A stretch of 64,000 nucleotides of DNA from JAYZDK01 sp964604165 (GCA_964604165.1 CAZRYF010000015.1:6505-70504); one strand, 5' to 3'; shown: positions 37,691 to 46,097, numbered from the stretch's first letter. Numbers and translations are program-made. Notes: a model not told the origin generated them from the sequence alone.

Positions 37691-37938
37691 TCGCCTCTAT
37701 CCTTCGCCTTTCGCGTATAGAGCATCAGGTAGGAACCGCAGACGGTCGAAACGCAGCTGCCGCACCCCTCTCCAAGATCCGACGGGACGAGTGCTTCGAA
37801 GTGCACTTCGCGGCCCACTTGTTCGTGCAGAAAGCGCATCTCGTCCGCCTGTTCTGGGCCGACGATGGAGCGGCGCTCCCAACCCTCCTGCAGCAGCAGC
37901 TCGTGGGCCCGCAAGGTCTCGTCAGAAGAGGTCATCAT
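37687..37938 (-). CDS. Small Cys-containing protein of the benzoyl-CoA reductase operon
   Basis: 83 residues, not recognised. Start at 37938 lies within the ATGA overlap with bzdQ, and its stop overlaps the dch start by four bases, so it is translated between them. The sequence is acidic and helical for 55 residues, then has CGSCVSTVC (C-x2-C-x4-C) near the C-terminus. Three close Cys could bind a metal or Fe-S cluster with a partner, but a full ferredoxin motif is absent. A role as a reductase accessory or maturation factor is suggested only by position. Confidence 0.7.
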   Translation of the reverse strand: MMTSSDETLRAHELLLQEGWERRSIVGPEQADEMRFLHEQVGREVHFEALVPSDLGEGCGSCVSTVCGSYLMLYTRKAKDRGE

Positions 37939-38756
37939 GGCTGTAGTCCAGTGGTTTCTGCTGCACTCAGGCGGCGGAGGCGAACCTGGCCGAGAACGGC
38001 AGCTCCTAGGGCGCAAGCAAACTGGCAGTCCTCGCCAGGGGCGACGTTCACCTTTGCTTGCAGTTGCTCCTCCATGGTCTTGATCATGCTCTCAAACCGG
38101 AGAATTCCCCCAATGAGGGTGTACTCGGGCTGGGCCTTGATGCGCTTCATCAACTGCACAGAGCGCTTTGTCAGTGACTCGATGGCCCCTTGCATGATGT
38201 CCCCGGGGGGAACCCCCAGTGAGAGGTGGTTGATGACCTCGGACTCAGCGAACACGGCGCAGACCCCCGAGATGGGGACCGGCTGACGAGAGGTCGACAT
38301 CAGGGGACCGATCTCTTCGGTCGTAAAGCCCATGTATCGGGCTGTCTTCTCGAGAAAGGCGCCAGTTCCCGCAGCGCACTTGTCGTTGAGTCGGAAGGCG
38401 CCCACCCTTGCGTGTTCATCGATCTTGCTGGCCTTCATTGTCTGGCCACCGATGTCCAGCACGGTTCGTGTGTTCGGAAAGAAAAAGGCCGCCCCTCTCG
38501 CGCCGGCGGTCAGGTCCGTTACAGCCAGGTCCTTGAAGTCCACCTGGTGACGACCGATACCCGTCGCAATGACGTAGTCGCAGTCCGAGACCGGCATCTC
38601 CGCGATGGAGAGGCAATCGTCAAAGACCTGGCGGGCCACTTTGTGCAGTAGAAAGCCCGTGGGCCTCATGGCCTGGGCAAGGACTTGTCTGTTTTCATCG
38701 AACAGCACACCCTTTGTGTAGGTGGATCCGACATCGATTCCTGCGCTGATTCTCAT
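37935..38756 (-). CDS. bzdQ: Benzoyl-CoA reductase, ATPase subunit (BzdQ/BcrD type)
   Basis: 273 residues, BadF/BadG/BcrA/BcrD ATPase family (acetate-kinase-like fold). It has the phosphate-1 loop GIDVGSTYTKGVLFD, LDIGGQTMKA, and the Cys-containing cluster loop LNDKCAAGTGAFLE with a second Cys in SGVCAVFAESEV, which hold the [4Fe-4S] cluster shared between the two ATPase subunits. With BzdP it hydrolyses ATP to drive electrons into the aromatic ring. The ATG at 38756 overlaps the bzdP stop (ATGA). The short length fits the Azoarcus type, where both ATPase subunits are small. Confidence 0.88.
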   Translation of the reverse strand: MRISAGIDVGSTYTKGVLFDENRQVLAQAMRPTGFLLHKVARQVFDDCLSIAEMPVSDCDYVIATGIGRHQVDFKDLAVTDLTAGARGAAFFFPNTRTVLDIGGQTMKASKIDEHARVGAFRLNDKCAAGTGAFLEKTARYMGFTTEEIGPLMSTSRQPVPISGVCAVFAESEVINHLSLGVPPGDIMQGAIESLTKRSVQLMKRIKAQPEYTLIGGILRFESMIKTMEEQLQAKVNVAPGEDCQFACALGAAVLGQVRLRRLSAAETTGLQP

Positions 38757-39565
38757 GACTGGGCCTCTTTGGCTGGAGTACGGCATTCTTGGATGTGGTC
38801 CAGCGCGAAGAGCGCAGCCCCGAGGGCCCCAATGAAGTGGTTCTCCTCACAGACGTTGAGAGGGAGGCCGAGCTTTTCCTCCAGGGCGGCAACCATGGCC
38901 TGGTTTCGGGACACTCCTCCGGTAAATGTGACCTCTTCCTTCAAGCCCACCCTCCGAAGAAGCCCCGCGGAGCGAGAAGCAATCGACTTGTGTACTCCCC
39001 AGAGAATGTCCTCCACCTTTTTTCCCTTTCCGAGCCAGGCGAGCACCTCGGATTCGGCAAAGACCGTGCAGGTGGTCGTGATTCGGACCGGGCGCCTTGA
39101 GCGAAGGGCGGTGGTGCCGAGCTCGTTCAATGGAATCTGGAGTGCTGCACTGGCGGCGCCAAGGAACCGCCCAGTACCCGCCGCACACTTGTCATTCATG
39201 CAAAAGTCCTCGATCTCTCCCGTCTCGCCGATCCGGATGGCCTTTGTGTCCTGGCCTCCCATGTCCACCACCGTGCGCGTACCGGGAAAGAGGTGGGAGG
39301 CGCCTCGGCCATGACAACTGATTTCGGTTACCTGGGCGTTCCCAAAGGTCACGCGGTATCGGCCATATCCTGTCCCGATGACATACTTGATCTCTTCCTC
39401 CGGAATCCCCTTTGCGGCGATCGCGGAGTCAAACGCATTCTGCGCGGCCTGAACCACGTTTGCGCCGGTGTCTACCAGCCCTCTCGCCTGGATCTCCCCG
39501 CGATCATTGACGATAATGGCCTTGGTCTGGGTGGAGCCGACATCGACTCCAGCGGCATATGTCAT
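38753..39565 (-). CDS. bzdP: Benzoyl-CoA reductase, ATPase subunit (BzdP/BcrA type)
   Basis: 270 residues, same family as its neighbour. Motifs: GVDVGSTQTKAIIV, VDMGGQDTKAIRI, MNDKCAAGTGRFLG and TTCTVFAESEVLAWL, with cluster ligands at the two Cys. The Thauera-type BcrA is about 440 residues, so the small size here indicates the Azoarcus-type enzyme. Overlaps bzdO by four bases at the start and bzdQ by four at the end. Assigned P by its place in the N-O-P-Q order; assignment between P and Q rests mainly on that order. Confidence 0.87.
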   Translation of the reverse strand: MTYAAGVDVGSTQTKAIIVNDRGEIQARGLVDTGANVVQAAQNAFDSAIAAKGIPEEEIKYVIGTGYGRYRVTFGNAQVTEISCHGRGASHLFPGTRTVVDMGGQDTKAIRIGETGEIEDFCMNDKCAAGTGRFLGAASAALQIPLNELGTTALRSRRPVRITTTCTVFAESEVLAWLGKGKKVEDILWGVHKSIASRSAGLLRRVGLKEEVTFTGGVSRNQAMVAALEEKLGLPLNVCEENHFIGALGAALFALDHIQECRTPAKEAQS

Positions 39566-40893
39566 TGGGATGCTCCTGCAGCCTGACGCTGCTTTCTGGA
39601 GTTGAGTCCTTCGAAGAAGGCGTCGATTCGATTCTTCAATTGAGCCTCGGAGACCACGCGCCGGTCCATCATGTCCGACTCGATAAACAGGCTGGGGATC
39701 TGCGTGTCTTCCATCAGCTGTCGTCGGCTGTCTGCCAGCCCGGTGGAGACGGTTCTACAGCTCTTGATTGGGTGGAAGACCACCCCGTCCAGCTGGAACT
39801 CCTCAATCGAGTCTCGCACCATGGTGGTCTGGTCGAACATGCTGTCCATGGCGTCACGAACAGAAAGCAAGGTCCCCTCGGCCAGGCTGGCGATGGGATC
39901 CGCAAGTTCGTACTGGTAGCCACGGTTGGTGCCCCCCGAGGCGAACCAGAGATAGGTGGAGGAGACGAAGGTGCCGCCCCACTCCGAGAAGATCTCATTG
40001 AACCGACGAAAGATGGGGTAGCAGGGGACGCCGACGAAGGAGAGTCGGTGCTCCTCTTTGGTAAGGGTGCCCAGGCCGTTTTCGGCCTTGAACTCCATTT
40101 CTTCGACCAGGTCCTGGAAAAAGCGGGCACCCTTCTCTGTGCCTCGAAACGCGTTTGCGACGCCGAGGAAGACGGTGCCGTCTGTCAGGGCATTGAAGAC
40201 GGAAGGGTTGTTCTTGTTAAGTGCCAGGAGGCGGGCCCAGGACGCGCTCATCTGGTTGGCGTAGCCCATAGTCTGTCGGAGCTTGTCAATGTCGAACTTC
40301 TTGTTCGTGACCTCCTCACACAGGTCGATCAACTCCCGGATTTGGGTTTCGACGAATGCCCGATCGTGCTCAAAGTCGGCCTCCCCTGGCCGGGTGTGGA
40401 CGCCCAATTGACGATGTCCGGGCACGTCCATGGTGAAGATGGGGGCGCCGTGAAGTCGTTGCCAGATCTCGGCCCATTTGATGTAGGTGTTGCAGGCATT
40501 GGTATAGACGGACATTGAGGGCTTCGGAATACGCCCCATGACGTGCTCTCCCCCGCGCAATTGCATTGCCACGTCAGCCTTCACGTATCCGCAGATGTCC
40601 GGTGAATAGCCGTAATCTTCGGCTTCTTGGAGGTATTCGTGGGCCACATGTCGTATGGCCAGTTGGAGAGAAGTGATCTCCGGAAAAGTTACGTGCATGT
40701 CGAAATTCCTGAGGATCTCGACCATGCTTCCCATGACGAAGACATAGGCGGCTGATTCGCCGCGTTCCGCGGCCTGGTTCAAGTCTTCAAACCAGGCTCG
40801 AAACAATTCCGCGCCGTCTCGGTTGCTGCGGCCCACTATGCTTGAGGCGTTCTCCATTGTTGGGTTCTCCATTTTCGTGTTTTCCATGACCAT
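39562..40893 (-). CDS. bzdO: Benzoyl-CoA reductase, large catalytic subunit (BzdO/BcrB type)
   Basis: 443 residues, 2-hydroxyacyl-CoA dehydratase D-component-like subunit that binds benzoyl-CoA and [4Fe-4S] clusters together with BzdN. Cys residues in YSPDICGYVK, VYTNACNTY, VGVPCYP and HPIKSCRTVS are candidate cluster ligands. The ATG at 40893 overlaps the bzdN stop by one base (TGATG); a TTG three bases earlier is rejected. A Met/Asn-rich N-terminal tail of about 15 residues (MVMENTKMENPTMEN) looks low in complexity. Length fits BzdO (about 450). Confidence 0.9.
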   Translation of the reverse strand: MVMENTKMENPTMENASSIVGRSNRDGAELFRAWFEDLNQAAERGESAAYVFVMGSMVEILRNFDMHVTFPEITSLQLAIRHVAHEYLQEAEDYGYSPDICGYVKADVAMQLRGGEHVMGRIPKPSMSVYTNACNTYIKWAEIWQRLHGAPIFTMDVPGHRQLGVHTRPGEADFEHDRAFVETQIRELIDLCEEVTNKKFDIDKLRQTMGYANQMSASWARLLALNKNNPSVFNALTDGTVFLGVANAFRGTEKGARFFQDLVEEMEFKAENGLGTLTKEEHRLSFVGVPCYPIFRRFNEIFSEWGGTFVSSTYLWFASGGTNRGYQYELADPIASLAEGTLLSVRDAMDSMFDQTTMVRDSIEEFQLDGVVFHPIKSCRTVSTGLADSRRQLMEDTQIPSLFIESDMMDRRVVSEAQLKNRIDAFFEGLNSRKQRQAAGASQ

Positions 40894-42065
40894 CAATCGA
40901 AGAGCAGGTTCTCGGAGAAGGTCTCGATCTGCAATTCAAGCGAACCGAAGTGCGTCATGTTCTCCTCGAATTCTGAGAGGAAGTAGGGAATCTTTTTTTC
41001 TTCCAGGGCCAGCACGTAGGCCACCTGCTCCTCCAGTCCCGGTTCACACATCTTGGCTGCTGTGAGGACGACTGCTTCGGCGTCCGCATCATGAACACGT
41101 TGAAGGAGCATGGCCTCCTTGGGCTTGTTGTCGTCGTGCTGAACCGGGCTGTACGAGGAACGGTCCAGGTAGGCATCGGCGATGTTCTGAAGGGGATCTC
41201 CAGTCTCAGGAATCTCGCTCGTAAACCAGCGCAGTCCAATGAGCAGATCGTCATCGACGATGTAGGCGGCGCGTCCCAACAGGCGGAGAAGATCCAGGGG
41301 GGGTTGTTCGCAAAACCCACCCTCGAACACGACCCGGAGTCGGTCCTCCCGCTTGATTTCTCTGTTCTTCAACAGTGGAAGCACCTTTTCCAGGACTTCG
41401 ATGTGCTCCTCCACGGGAGTCATGCCTCCGAGTGCAACCAGACTGTATGCGTCCTCGGCAGCGATCTTCCAAGGTGTTTCCCTCTTGATGCGGTAGAGGT
41501 CTCGGACAAGTGCTCGGCTTCGATTGAAGAGGACGATGGAAGCGCGAAGATCTTCCTCGGTCACGGACTTGCCGGAGATTTTTGAGAGCTCCCCAAGCAG
41601 TCTCTTGTACTCACCTCGAAGGTAGGTCGCGCTGCTGGCGGAGTTGGGGTTTTGGGGGAGGTAGAGGATTTGGCTGGGGTAGTTGAAATTCCTGCCCCAC
41701 ACGGCTGCCAGATTGCGGGCGGCATCACAGATGGGATGGGAGACAAACATGTCCAGGACAAGCCGCTCCTCCAAACCCAACTGAAGGGAGGTCTTCAAAA
41801 TGGAGCAGAGGTAAGAGCCAAAACGGGCTTCTGCGTCGGTGGCCTCCACGGTGGCCCCACAGATCTTGACCGGGAGCAGTCCGGCGGCGTGCGCAAGCTC
41901 CTGGGGGAAGTAGACCTGGAAGTGGCCGACGACCTTTCCTCCGGCTTCTCGCCAGCGCTCTACGGCTTCGTAGTCTCGTTCTTCCACCACATCTCGGCAG
42001 GTGGACAACACCTCGTCGAGGTCCATTTCCTGGACGTCATGAAAACACCGAGTGGGTTCGTTCAC
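40893..42065 (-). CDS. bzdN: Benzoyl-CoA reductase, catalytic subunit (BzdN/BcrC type)
   Basis: 390 residues, partner of BzdO in the catalytic half. It belongs to the 2-hydroxyacyl-CoA dehydratase family: VGHFQVYFPQELAHAAGLLPVKICGA, FGSYLCSILKTSLQLGL, FVSHPICDAARN and FEGGFCEQPPLDLL carry the conserved Cys positions. The GTG at 42065 is supported by AAGGAGT seven bases upstream. First gene of the operon, transcribed divergently from the regulator across 123 bases. Class I (ATP-dependent) ring reduction to cyclohexa-1,5-diene-1-carbonyl-CoA. Confidence 0.9.
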   Translation of the reverse strand: MNEPTRCFHDVQEMDLDEVLSTCRDVVEERDYEAVERWREAGGKVVGHFQVYFPQELAHAAGLLPVKICGATVEATDAEARFGSYLCSILKTSLQLGLEERLVLDMFVSHPICDAARNLAAVWGRNFNYPSQILYLPQNPNSASSATYLRGEYKRLLGELSKISGKSVTEEDLRASIVLFNRSRALVRDLYRIKRETPWKIAAEDAYSLVALGGMTPVEEHIEVLEKVLPLLKNREIKREDRLRVVFEGGFCEQPPLDLLRLLGRAAYIVDDDLLIGLRWFTSEIPETGDPLQNIADAYLDRSSYSPVQHDDNKPKEAMLLQRVHDADAEAVVLTAAKMCEPGLEEQVAYVLALEEKKIPYFLSEFEENMTHFGSLELQIETFSENLLFD

Positions 42066-42103
42066 TTTCTGACTCCTTGTTCTGGCGTTGCCGCGAGAAC
42101 AGA

Positions 42104-42142
42104 ATTATACTGCTTTTGAATGAACGCCAACAGAAATATACT
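42104..42142. promoter_or_regulatory. Overlapping divergent promoters of bzdN and the BzdR-like gene
   Basis: On the minus strand TATAAT (42109-42104) lies 39 bases before the bzdN GTG, with TTGGCG (42130-42125) as a candidate -35 at a short 15-base spacing. On the plus strand TTTGAA (42115-42120), 16 bases, TATACT (42137-42142) fits a promoter for the regulator. The two boxes interleave, so binding of the regulator here would control both directions. Confidence 0.5.
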
Positions 42143-42188
42143 ACCGACGCTCGCTGGGTTAATGGAGTCCACCTCTCGGGGAGTCGAC

Positions 42189-43043
42189 ATGCGTGAACTC
42201 GATTCGGATGCGCTTTTGCGTCGGGTGGGCGCCCGCATTCGAAACCGCCGAGGCGAAATGCGGCTTCGGATCAAGGATGTGGCGGAGCGAGCAGGAATGA
42301 GCGAGCGCTTTGTCTCGGATGTGGAGTTGGGAAAGGGGAACATTTCCATCGGTCGACTGAACGACCTGGCTTGTGCCCTGGAGATCCCCGTTTCGCGTTT
42401 CTTGCGCGGTGCGGGTGGAGAGACCCTTGAGACGATCCACTCTCTTTTGGGGGAGTGTGACGAGGAACAACTCTCAAGGATGCTCTCACTGCTCCAAATT
42501 GCGCTAAACCGAAGGATGCCGCAGGTCTTCTGCTTGCTGGGAATTCGTGGTGCGGGAAAGAGTGCAGTGGGGGCGGCCGTTGCCGAGGCCCTTGGGCTTC
42601 CGTTCGTAGAGCTGGCTCGAAAGGTTGAGGAAGCCGCAGGCATGTCCATTGGCGACGTGTTTACCCTGCACGGTGAGCCGTTTTATCGAACGCTTGAGCT
42701 TCGCTGTCTCAACGCGCTTGTGGCTTCTGGAACCCCCTGTGTTGCTGCCATGCCAGGCGGGGTCGTCTCCCACCCGGAGGCCTACGAGTTGGTCTTGGAA
42801 ACCTGCTTTTCTGTTTGGCTACGAGCCAAGCCCCAGGACTATTGGGATCGGGTGTTCGCACAGGGGGATACCCGGCCCATGGCTGGCATTGATGATGCAA
42901 TGGCGGATTTGGTGGCGCTCGCAGAGGAGCGCCGCCCTGCCTACGAGAAGGCTGATCTCATCGTCGACACTTCCAACGCGGCGCTTGAGGACGTGGTGGA
43001 GAAGGTGCTGACTGGAATCGATGGCATCCACGCGCTTCGTTGA
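42189..43043 (+). CDS. bzdR: BzdR/BoxR-type regulator: XRE helix-turn-helix plus shikimate-kinase-like domain
   Basis: 284 residues. An N-terminal XRE-type HTH (about 10-65, VGARIRNRRGEMRLRIKDVAERAGMSERFVSDVELGKGNIS) is joined to a shikimate-kinase-like domain whose P-loop GIRGAGKS is at 118-125. This is the BzdR architecture, in which the kinase-like domain binds benzoyl-CoA and releases repression of the bzd genes. The frame is open from 42120, but the ATG at 42189 is preceded by GGGGAG at six bases and lies downstream of the likely promoter, so it is preferred; an ATG at 42162 is the alternative. Divergent from bzdN. A BoxR-like aerobic-pathway role is possible but less likely here. Confidence 0.88.
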   Translation: MRELDSDALLRRVGARIRNRRGEMRLRIKDVAERAGMSERFVSDVELGKGNISIGRLNDLACALEIPVSRFLRGAGGETLETIHSLLGECDEEQLSRMLSLLQIALNRRMPQVFCLLGIRGAGKSAVGAAVAEALGLPFVELARKVEEAAGMSIGDVFTLHGEPFYRTLELRCLNALVASGTPCVAAMPGGVVSHPEAYELVLETCFSVWLRAKPQDYWDRVFAQGDTRPMAGIDDAMADLVALAEERRPAYEKADLIVDTSNAALEDVVEKVLTGIDGIHALR

Positions 43044-43065
43044 CCCCCATGGAAGAGGTGACCCG

Positions 43066-44145
43066 GTGAACCTGACCATTCAAAGCTGGCAAATGGTGGC
43101 CCCGAACGAGCCACTCCTGTTGAATTCACGTGTTGTGGCACTGGACGAGTTGGACCCTCAGTCGGTTGTGGTCGAGGTTGTCGGTTGCGGTGTTTGCCAC
43201 ACGGATGTCGGCTTTCTCTTCGGAGGGGTCCGCACGCGGCATGATCTGCCCTTGGCGTTGGGTCACGAGATCTTCGGAAAGGTGGTTCATGCTGTCGGAA
43301 GTCACGCCTCTCTCTTGGGAAGCTCGGTGGTGGTGCCGGCCGTCATTCCTTGTGGTGAATGCAGTCCCTGTCTGGCGGGCCGCGGGGCCATTTGTTCCGG
43401 TCAGTTTTTTCCTGGAAACGATGACCACGGTGGGTTTGCCTCGCACGTGGTCGTACCGGGCAAGGGCTTGTGTGTGGTGAGTGAAGATGCGCTCTTGCGT
43501 TGGGGTGGGGGGAGCGCCGCCCTCGCTGTGGTGGCGGATGCCGTCACCACTCCGTACCAGGCCATTCTGAACAGCCAGCTGAAGAGCGGCGACGTAGCGG
43601 TCTTTGTGGGCGTGGGGGGGGTGGGTTCCTTTGGGGTGCAGCTTGCCCACGCTCTGGGGGCTCGTGTGGCAGCGCTGGATGTGGACAGCGTGCGTCTGGA
43701 GCGGGTGTTGGGGACGGGCGCCGACCTTGTCATATCAGCGGATGGAGACCCCAGGGAGATAAAGCGTGCCTTGCGTGGGTGGGCTCGAGAGAAGGGGTTG
43801 CCGGAGTCTGGCTGGAAGATCTTCGAGACCTCGGGACATCCCGCTGGGCAGGCCCTTGCATTCTCCTTGCTCGGCTATGATGGCCACCTGGGGGTGGTGG
43901 GTTTCAACAGGGAGAAGATCCCGGTGCGCCTGGGAAACCTGATGGCCTTTGATGCGACCATTCGCGGGACTTGGGGGTGCCTACCCGAGCACTATCCGGC
44001 GGTCTTGGACCACGTGCTCACAGGGGAGGTAAAGCTCGAGCCCTTCGTGGAGTTTCGGCCCATGAGCGAGATCAACGATGTTTTTGTCGATTTGAGAGAT
44101 CACAAGCTCACCCGTCGGCCGGTGTTGGTTCCAGACTTTCACTAA
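43066..44145 (+). CDS. had: 6-hydroxycyclohex-1-ene-1-carbonyl-CoA dehydrogenase
   Basis: 359 residues, zinc-type alcohol dehydrogenase. It oxidises the Dch product to 6-oxocyclohex-1-ene-1-carbonyl-CoA with NAD+. Catalytic-zinc region GCGVCHTDVGFLF and GHE; structural-zinc loop with PCGECSPCLAGRGAIC; Rossmann motif VGVGGVGSFG. Had-like segments include FFPGNDDHGGFASHVVVP and WGCLPEHYPAVLDHVLTG. I take the GTG at 43066 (after AGAGGTGA) rather than the ATG at 43021, which lies within the upstream gene. Follows the regulator by 22 bases. Slightly shorter than the Thauera enzyme (about 368). Confidence 0.87.
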   Translation: MNLTIQSWQMVAPNEPLLLNSRVVALDELDPQSVVVEVVGCGVCHTDVGFLFGGVRTRHDLPLALGHEIFGKVVHAVGSHASLLGSSVVVPAVIPCGECSPCLAGRGAICSGQFFPGNDDHGGFASHVVVPGKGLCVVSEDALLRWGGGSAALAVVADAVTTPYQAILNSQLKSGDVAVFVGVGGVGSFGVQLAHALGARVAALDVDSVRLERVLGTGADLVISADGDPREIKRALRGWAREKGLPESGWKIFETSGHPAGQALAFSLLGYDGHLGVVGFNREKIPVRLGNLMAFDATIRGTWGCLPEHYPAVLDHVLTGEVKLEPFVEFRPMSEINDVFVDLRDHKLTRRPVLVPDFH

Positions 44146-44161
44146 AGGGGAGGGTTGTGGC

Positions 44162-44692
44162 ATGTCTCTTGCTTCTGACTTGGGGTGGATGCCTCATCGT
44201 TTTCCAGGACAGCGCGGAGTCCGAGTGGTGGTGCGCACGGCGCACATAGGGGCGGTGGTGCTGTTCATGGGCGCGGTGTTGAGCGGGTCCCGCTCCGGCG
44301 CGGGTGGAATGGCGCTCGGAGTCACTGGAATCTACCTGGTGGTGGACCAGATGATTCGTGATGGAGCAGCACATCTGCGGTATCTCGTGTTCTGGGCTGT
44401 TTTTGCGAAGGTGGGGGCACTGCTTTTTGGCATTCTAAACCCAGAGTGGCTGGTGCACTCTCTTTGGTTCTGCCTTGTGGTTGGAGGGCTCATTTCTCAT
44501 GCTCCCGGACAAGTCAGGCACTTTGCATTGTGGGGAGGAAGCGGTCCTTGTGCTCACGAGCAATCCCGAATCAAGAGAGAAAGCCCAAGGGAGGCCAGTG
44601 TGCGCTTCGACACAGTTCACTCGTCTGAAATGTGCCAGTTTCCTCGCTTGAGCACCGAAGAATCGCCGCTCGGCACTCCTGAGAGGGTTTAG
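44162..44692 (+). CDS. Small integral membrane protein, unknown
   Basis: 176 residues, not recognised. ATG at 44162 follows GGGGAGGG, 16 bases after had. Four hydrophobic segments are predicted at about 20-42, 46-66, 72-95 and 97-115, with several His and Arg at their ends (RTAHIGAVVLFMGAVLSG, PEWLVHSLW, SHAPGQVRHF). The last 60 residues are polar, Ser/Arg-rich and probably cytoplasmic. Co-directional with had and the polyferredoxin; helix-end His could bind heme b, but this is not demonstrated. Confidence 0.65.
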   Translation: MSLASDLGWMPHRFPGQRGVRVVVRTAHIGAVVLFMGAVLSGSRSGAGGMALGVTGIYLVVDQMIRDGAAHLRYLVFWAVFAKVGALLFGILNPEWLVHSLWFCLVVGGLISHAPGQVRHFALWGGSGPCAHEQSRIKRESPREASVRFDTVHSSEMCQFPRLSTEESPLGTPERV

Positions 44693-44730
44693 GCGACGTC
44701 GGTACGAATTCTGCAGGTAGTTCTTGGAAG

Positions 44731-45039
44731 ATGAAGCCTGCGGTCAAAGCCCTGTTGGATCGGCTCATGACGGACGTGGAGTTCGCCGATCGGTATTTTT
44801 CCGCGCCCGGCCAGGTTCTAAATGAAATCGGTCTGGAACAGTCGGACCGCGAGGCGCTTGCCTCGCTGGATCGGGAGGCCGTCCAGTTCATGGCCGGCGT
44901 GGAAGATCAGGAACCCCAGCTCGCCAGAGAACATCCCGCAAACAACGCACAGAATCGTTGGGTGACCTCTGTCATCGCCCTTTGGGGATGCGCCGCCTAT
45001 GTCTTCTTTTGGTTGTTGTTTGGAGGGGCACAGTCATGA
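44731..45039 (+). CDS. Small protein with LigA/Nif11-like N-terminus and a C-terminal membrane helix
   Basis: 102 residues. The first 55 (LLDRLMTDVEFADRYFSAP, LNEIGLEQSDREALASLD) resemble the short helical domain seen in Nif11-like and LigA-like leader peptides. A linker (about 56-75) then leads to one hydrophobic helix (WVTSVIALWGCAAYVFFWLLFGG). The start has only a weak ribosome site. Its stop overlaps the polyferredoxin start (ATGA). Likely a membrane-tethered subunit of the following protein rather than a RiPP precursor, as there is no core-like tail. Confidence 0.6.
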   Translation: MKPAVKALLDRLMTDVEFADRYFSAPGQVLNEIGLEQSDREALASLDREAVQFMAGVEDQEPQLAREHPANNAQNRWVTSVIALWGCAAYVFFWLLFGGAQS

Positions 45040-46097
45040 TGCGGGTCACACACGTTCGCGAGGGAAGAAAGCCTCGACGAAGGACGCCGGGCAATCTCCA
45101 CAGGATTCGTTTGTGGGTGTTGGCCGGGCTGATGGTAGCCATCACCCTCCACATTGTCAGCTGGTATTGGTGGGGGTGGCGCTCCATCGGAAAGCTGAGT
45201 TTCAGTGGCTGGACCTCCCTGATGGTGGGGCATCTCAACATGGCCGCGGTTTTCTGCCTCGCCGTGACCGCCGGGCTCCTGGTGACCGGAAGGCTGTTTT
45301 GTGGCTATGGTTGCAAGCTGTCGGCGTTCCAGGAGTTTACCGAATGGGTCTACGCCCGGGTTGGGTTTCGGCCGGAGCTGGTGCATACCCGTGCGCGCAT
45401 GGTGCGGCTGTTCATCTTTGTTCCCTATTTGTTGCCGGTGCTCTACACCTGGAATGAGGTTGGGCTGTCCACTGGCTACTACGACTTGGGCGCGGTGGAG
45501 CCCTGGACCGGCGACATTCCCCAGACCGTTCTCTCCAGCGTGTTCTACTTCGCCAGCATCACCTTCGTGTTGACGGCGCTCTTTGGGCGACGCGCCTTCT
45601 GCCGCCTGGTGTGTCCGTTTGCGTTGTTCTTTCAGCTCTTCGAGCGGCTTCCGTGGATCCCAAGGATTCAACAGAAGGGGCGCTGCATCGGTTGTGATGT
45701 GTGCACTCGGACCTGTCCCATGGGGGTGGGGGTGGCCGAGGAGATTCTGTCACAAGGCGCCGTGACGGATCCGGAGTGCATTCGATGCATGATCTGTGTG
45801 GATGTCTGTCCAGTTCGGTGCCTGAAGTACGGAGTTGGAAAGGGCAGCGTGCCGATTCAAGAGCCTGACCTGGTTCCGAGCTTCCGGGAGAGCGCCTTTC
45901 CCATCTGGGCCGACACACTCCTGGCCACGGGCGCAGTGGTGGGTGGAGTCTGGGCGGCCACGAGAATCACCGGGTTCCACGTGTTCCTCGGCGCATCTTG
46001 GGGCCTGATCTGCGGGGCCCTGGGCTGGCGGGTCATTCAGCGAATGAGAGGAAAGGAGACCCCAATCGAAGAGGAGAAGAGTGCATGCGCAAGCTAA
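45036..46097 (+). CDS. NapH/CcoG-like membrane polyferredoxin
   Basis: 353 residues with about five or six helices. A Cys pair in GRLFCGYGCKLSAFQEF and another in FCRLVCPFALFF belong to the NapH/RdxA/CcoG membrane family; two 4Fe-4S ferredoxin motifs follow (CIGCDVCTRTCPMG and CIRCMICVDVCPVRC). Such proteins move electrons from quinol to Fe-S partners or help assemble oxidases. ATG at 45036 is preceded by GGAGGGG and overlaps the previous stop. In the had transcription unit it could feed low-potential electrons to benzoyl-CoA reductase, since no soluble ferredoxin is in the window; that is inference. Confidence 0.8.
   Translation: MMRVTHVREGRKPRRRTPGNLHRIRLWVLAGLMVAITLHIVSWYWWGWRSIGKLSFSGWTSLMVGHLNMAAVFCLAVTAGLLVTGRLFCGYGCKLSAFQEFTEWVYARVGFRPELVHTRARMVRLFIFVPYLLPVLYTWNEVGLSTGYYDLGAVEPWTGDIPQTVLSSVFYFASITFVLTALFGRRAFCRLVCPFALFFQLFERLPWIPRIQQKGRCIGCDVCTRTCPMGVGVAEEILSQGAVTDPECIRCMICVDVCPVRCLKYGVGKGSVPIQEPDLVPSFRESAFPIWADTLLATGAVVGGVWAATRITGFHVFLGASWGLICGALGWRVIQRMRGKETPIEEEKSACAS

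Noticed and set aside
44731..45039. RiPP precursor peptide interpretation of the 102-residue Nif11/LigA-like protein
   Set aside because: The C-terminal half is a membrane helix with no core peptide, and it is translationally coupled to a polyferredoxin rather than to a modifying enzyme.
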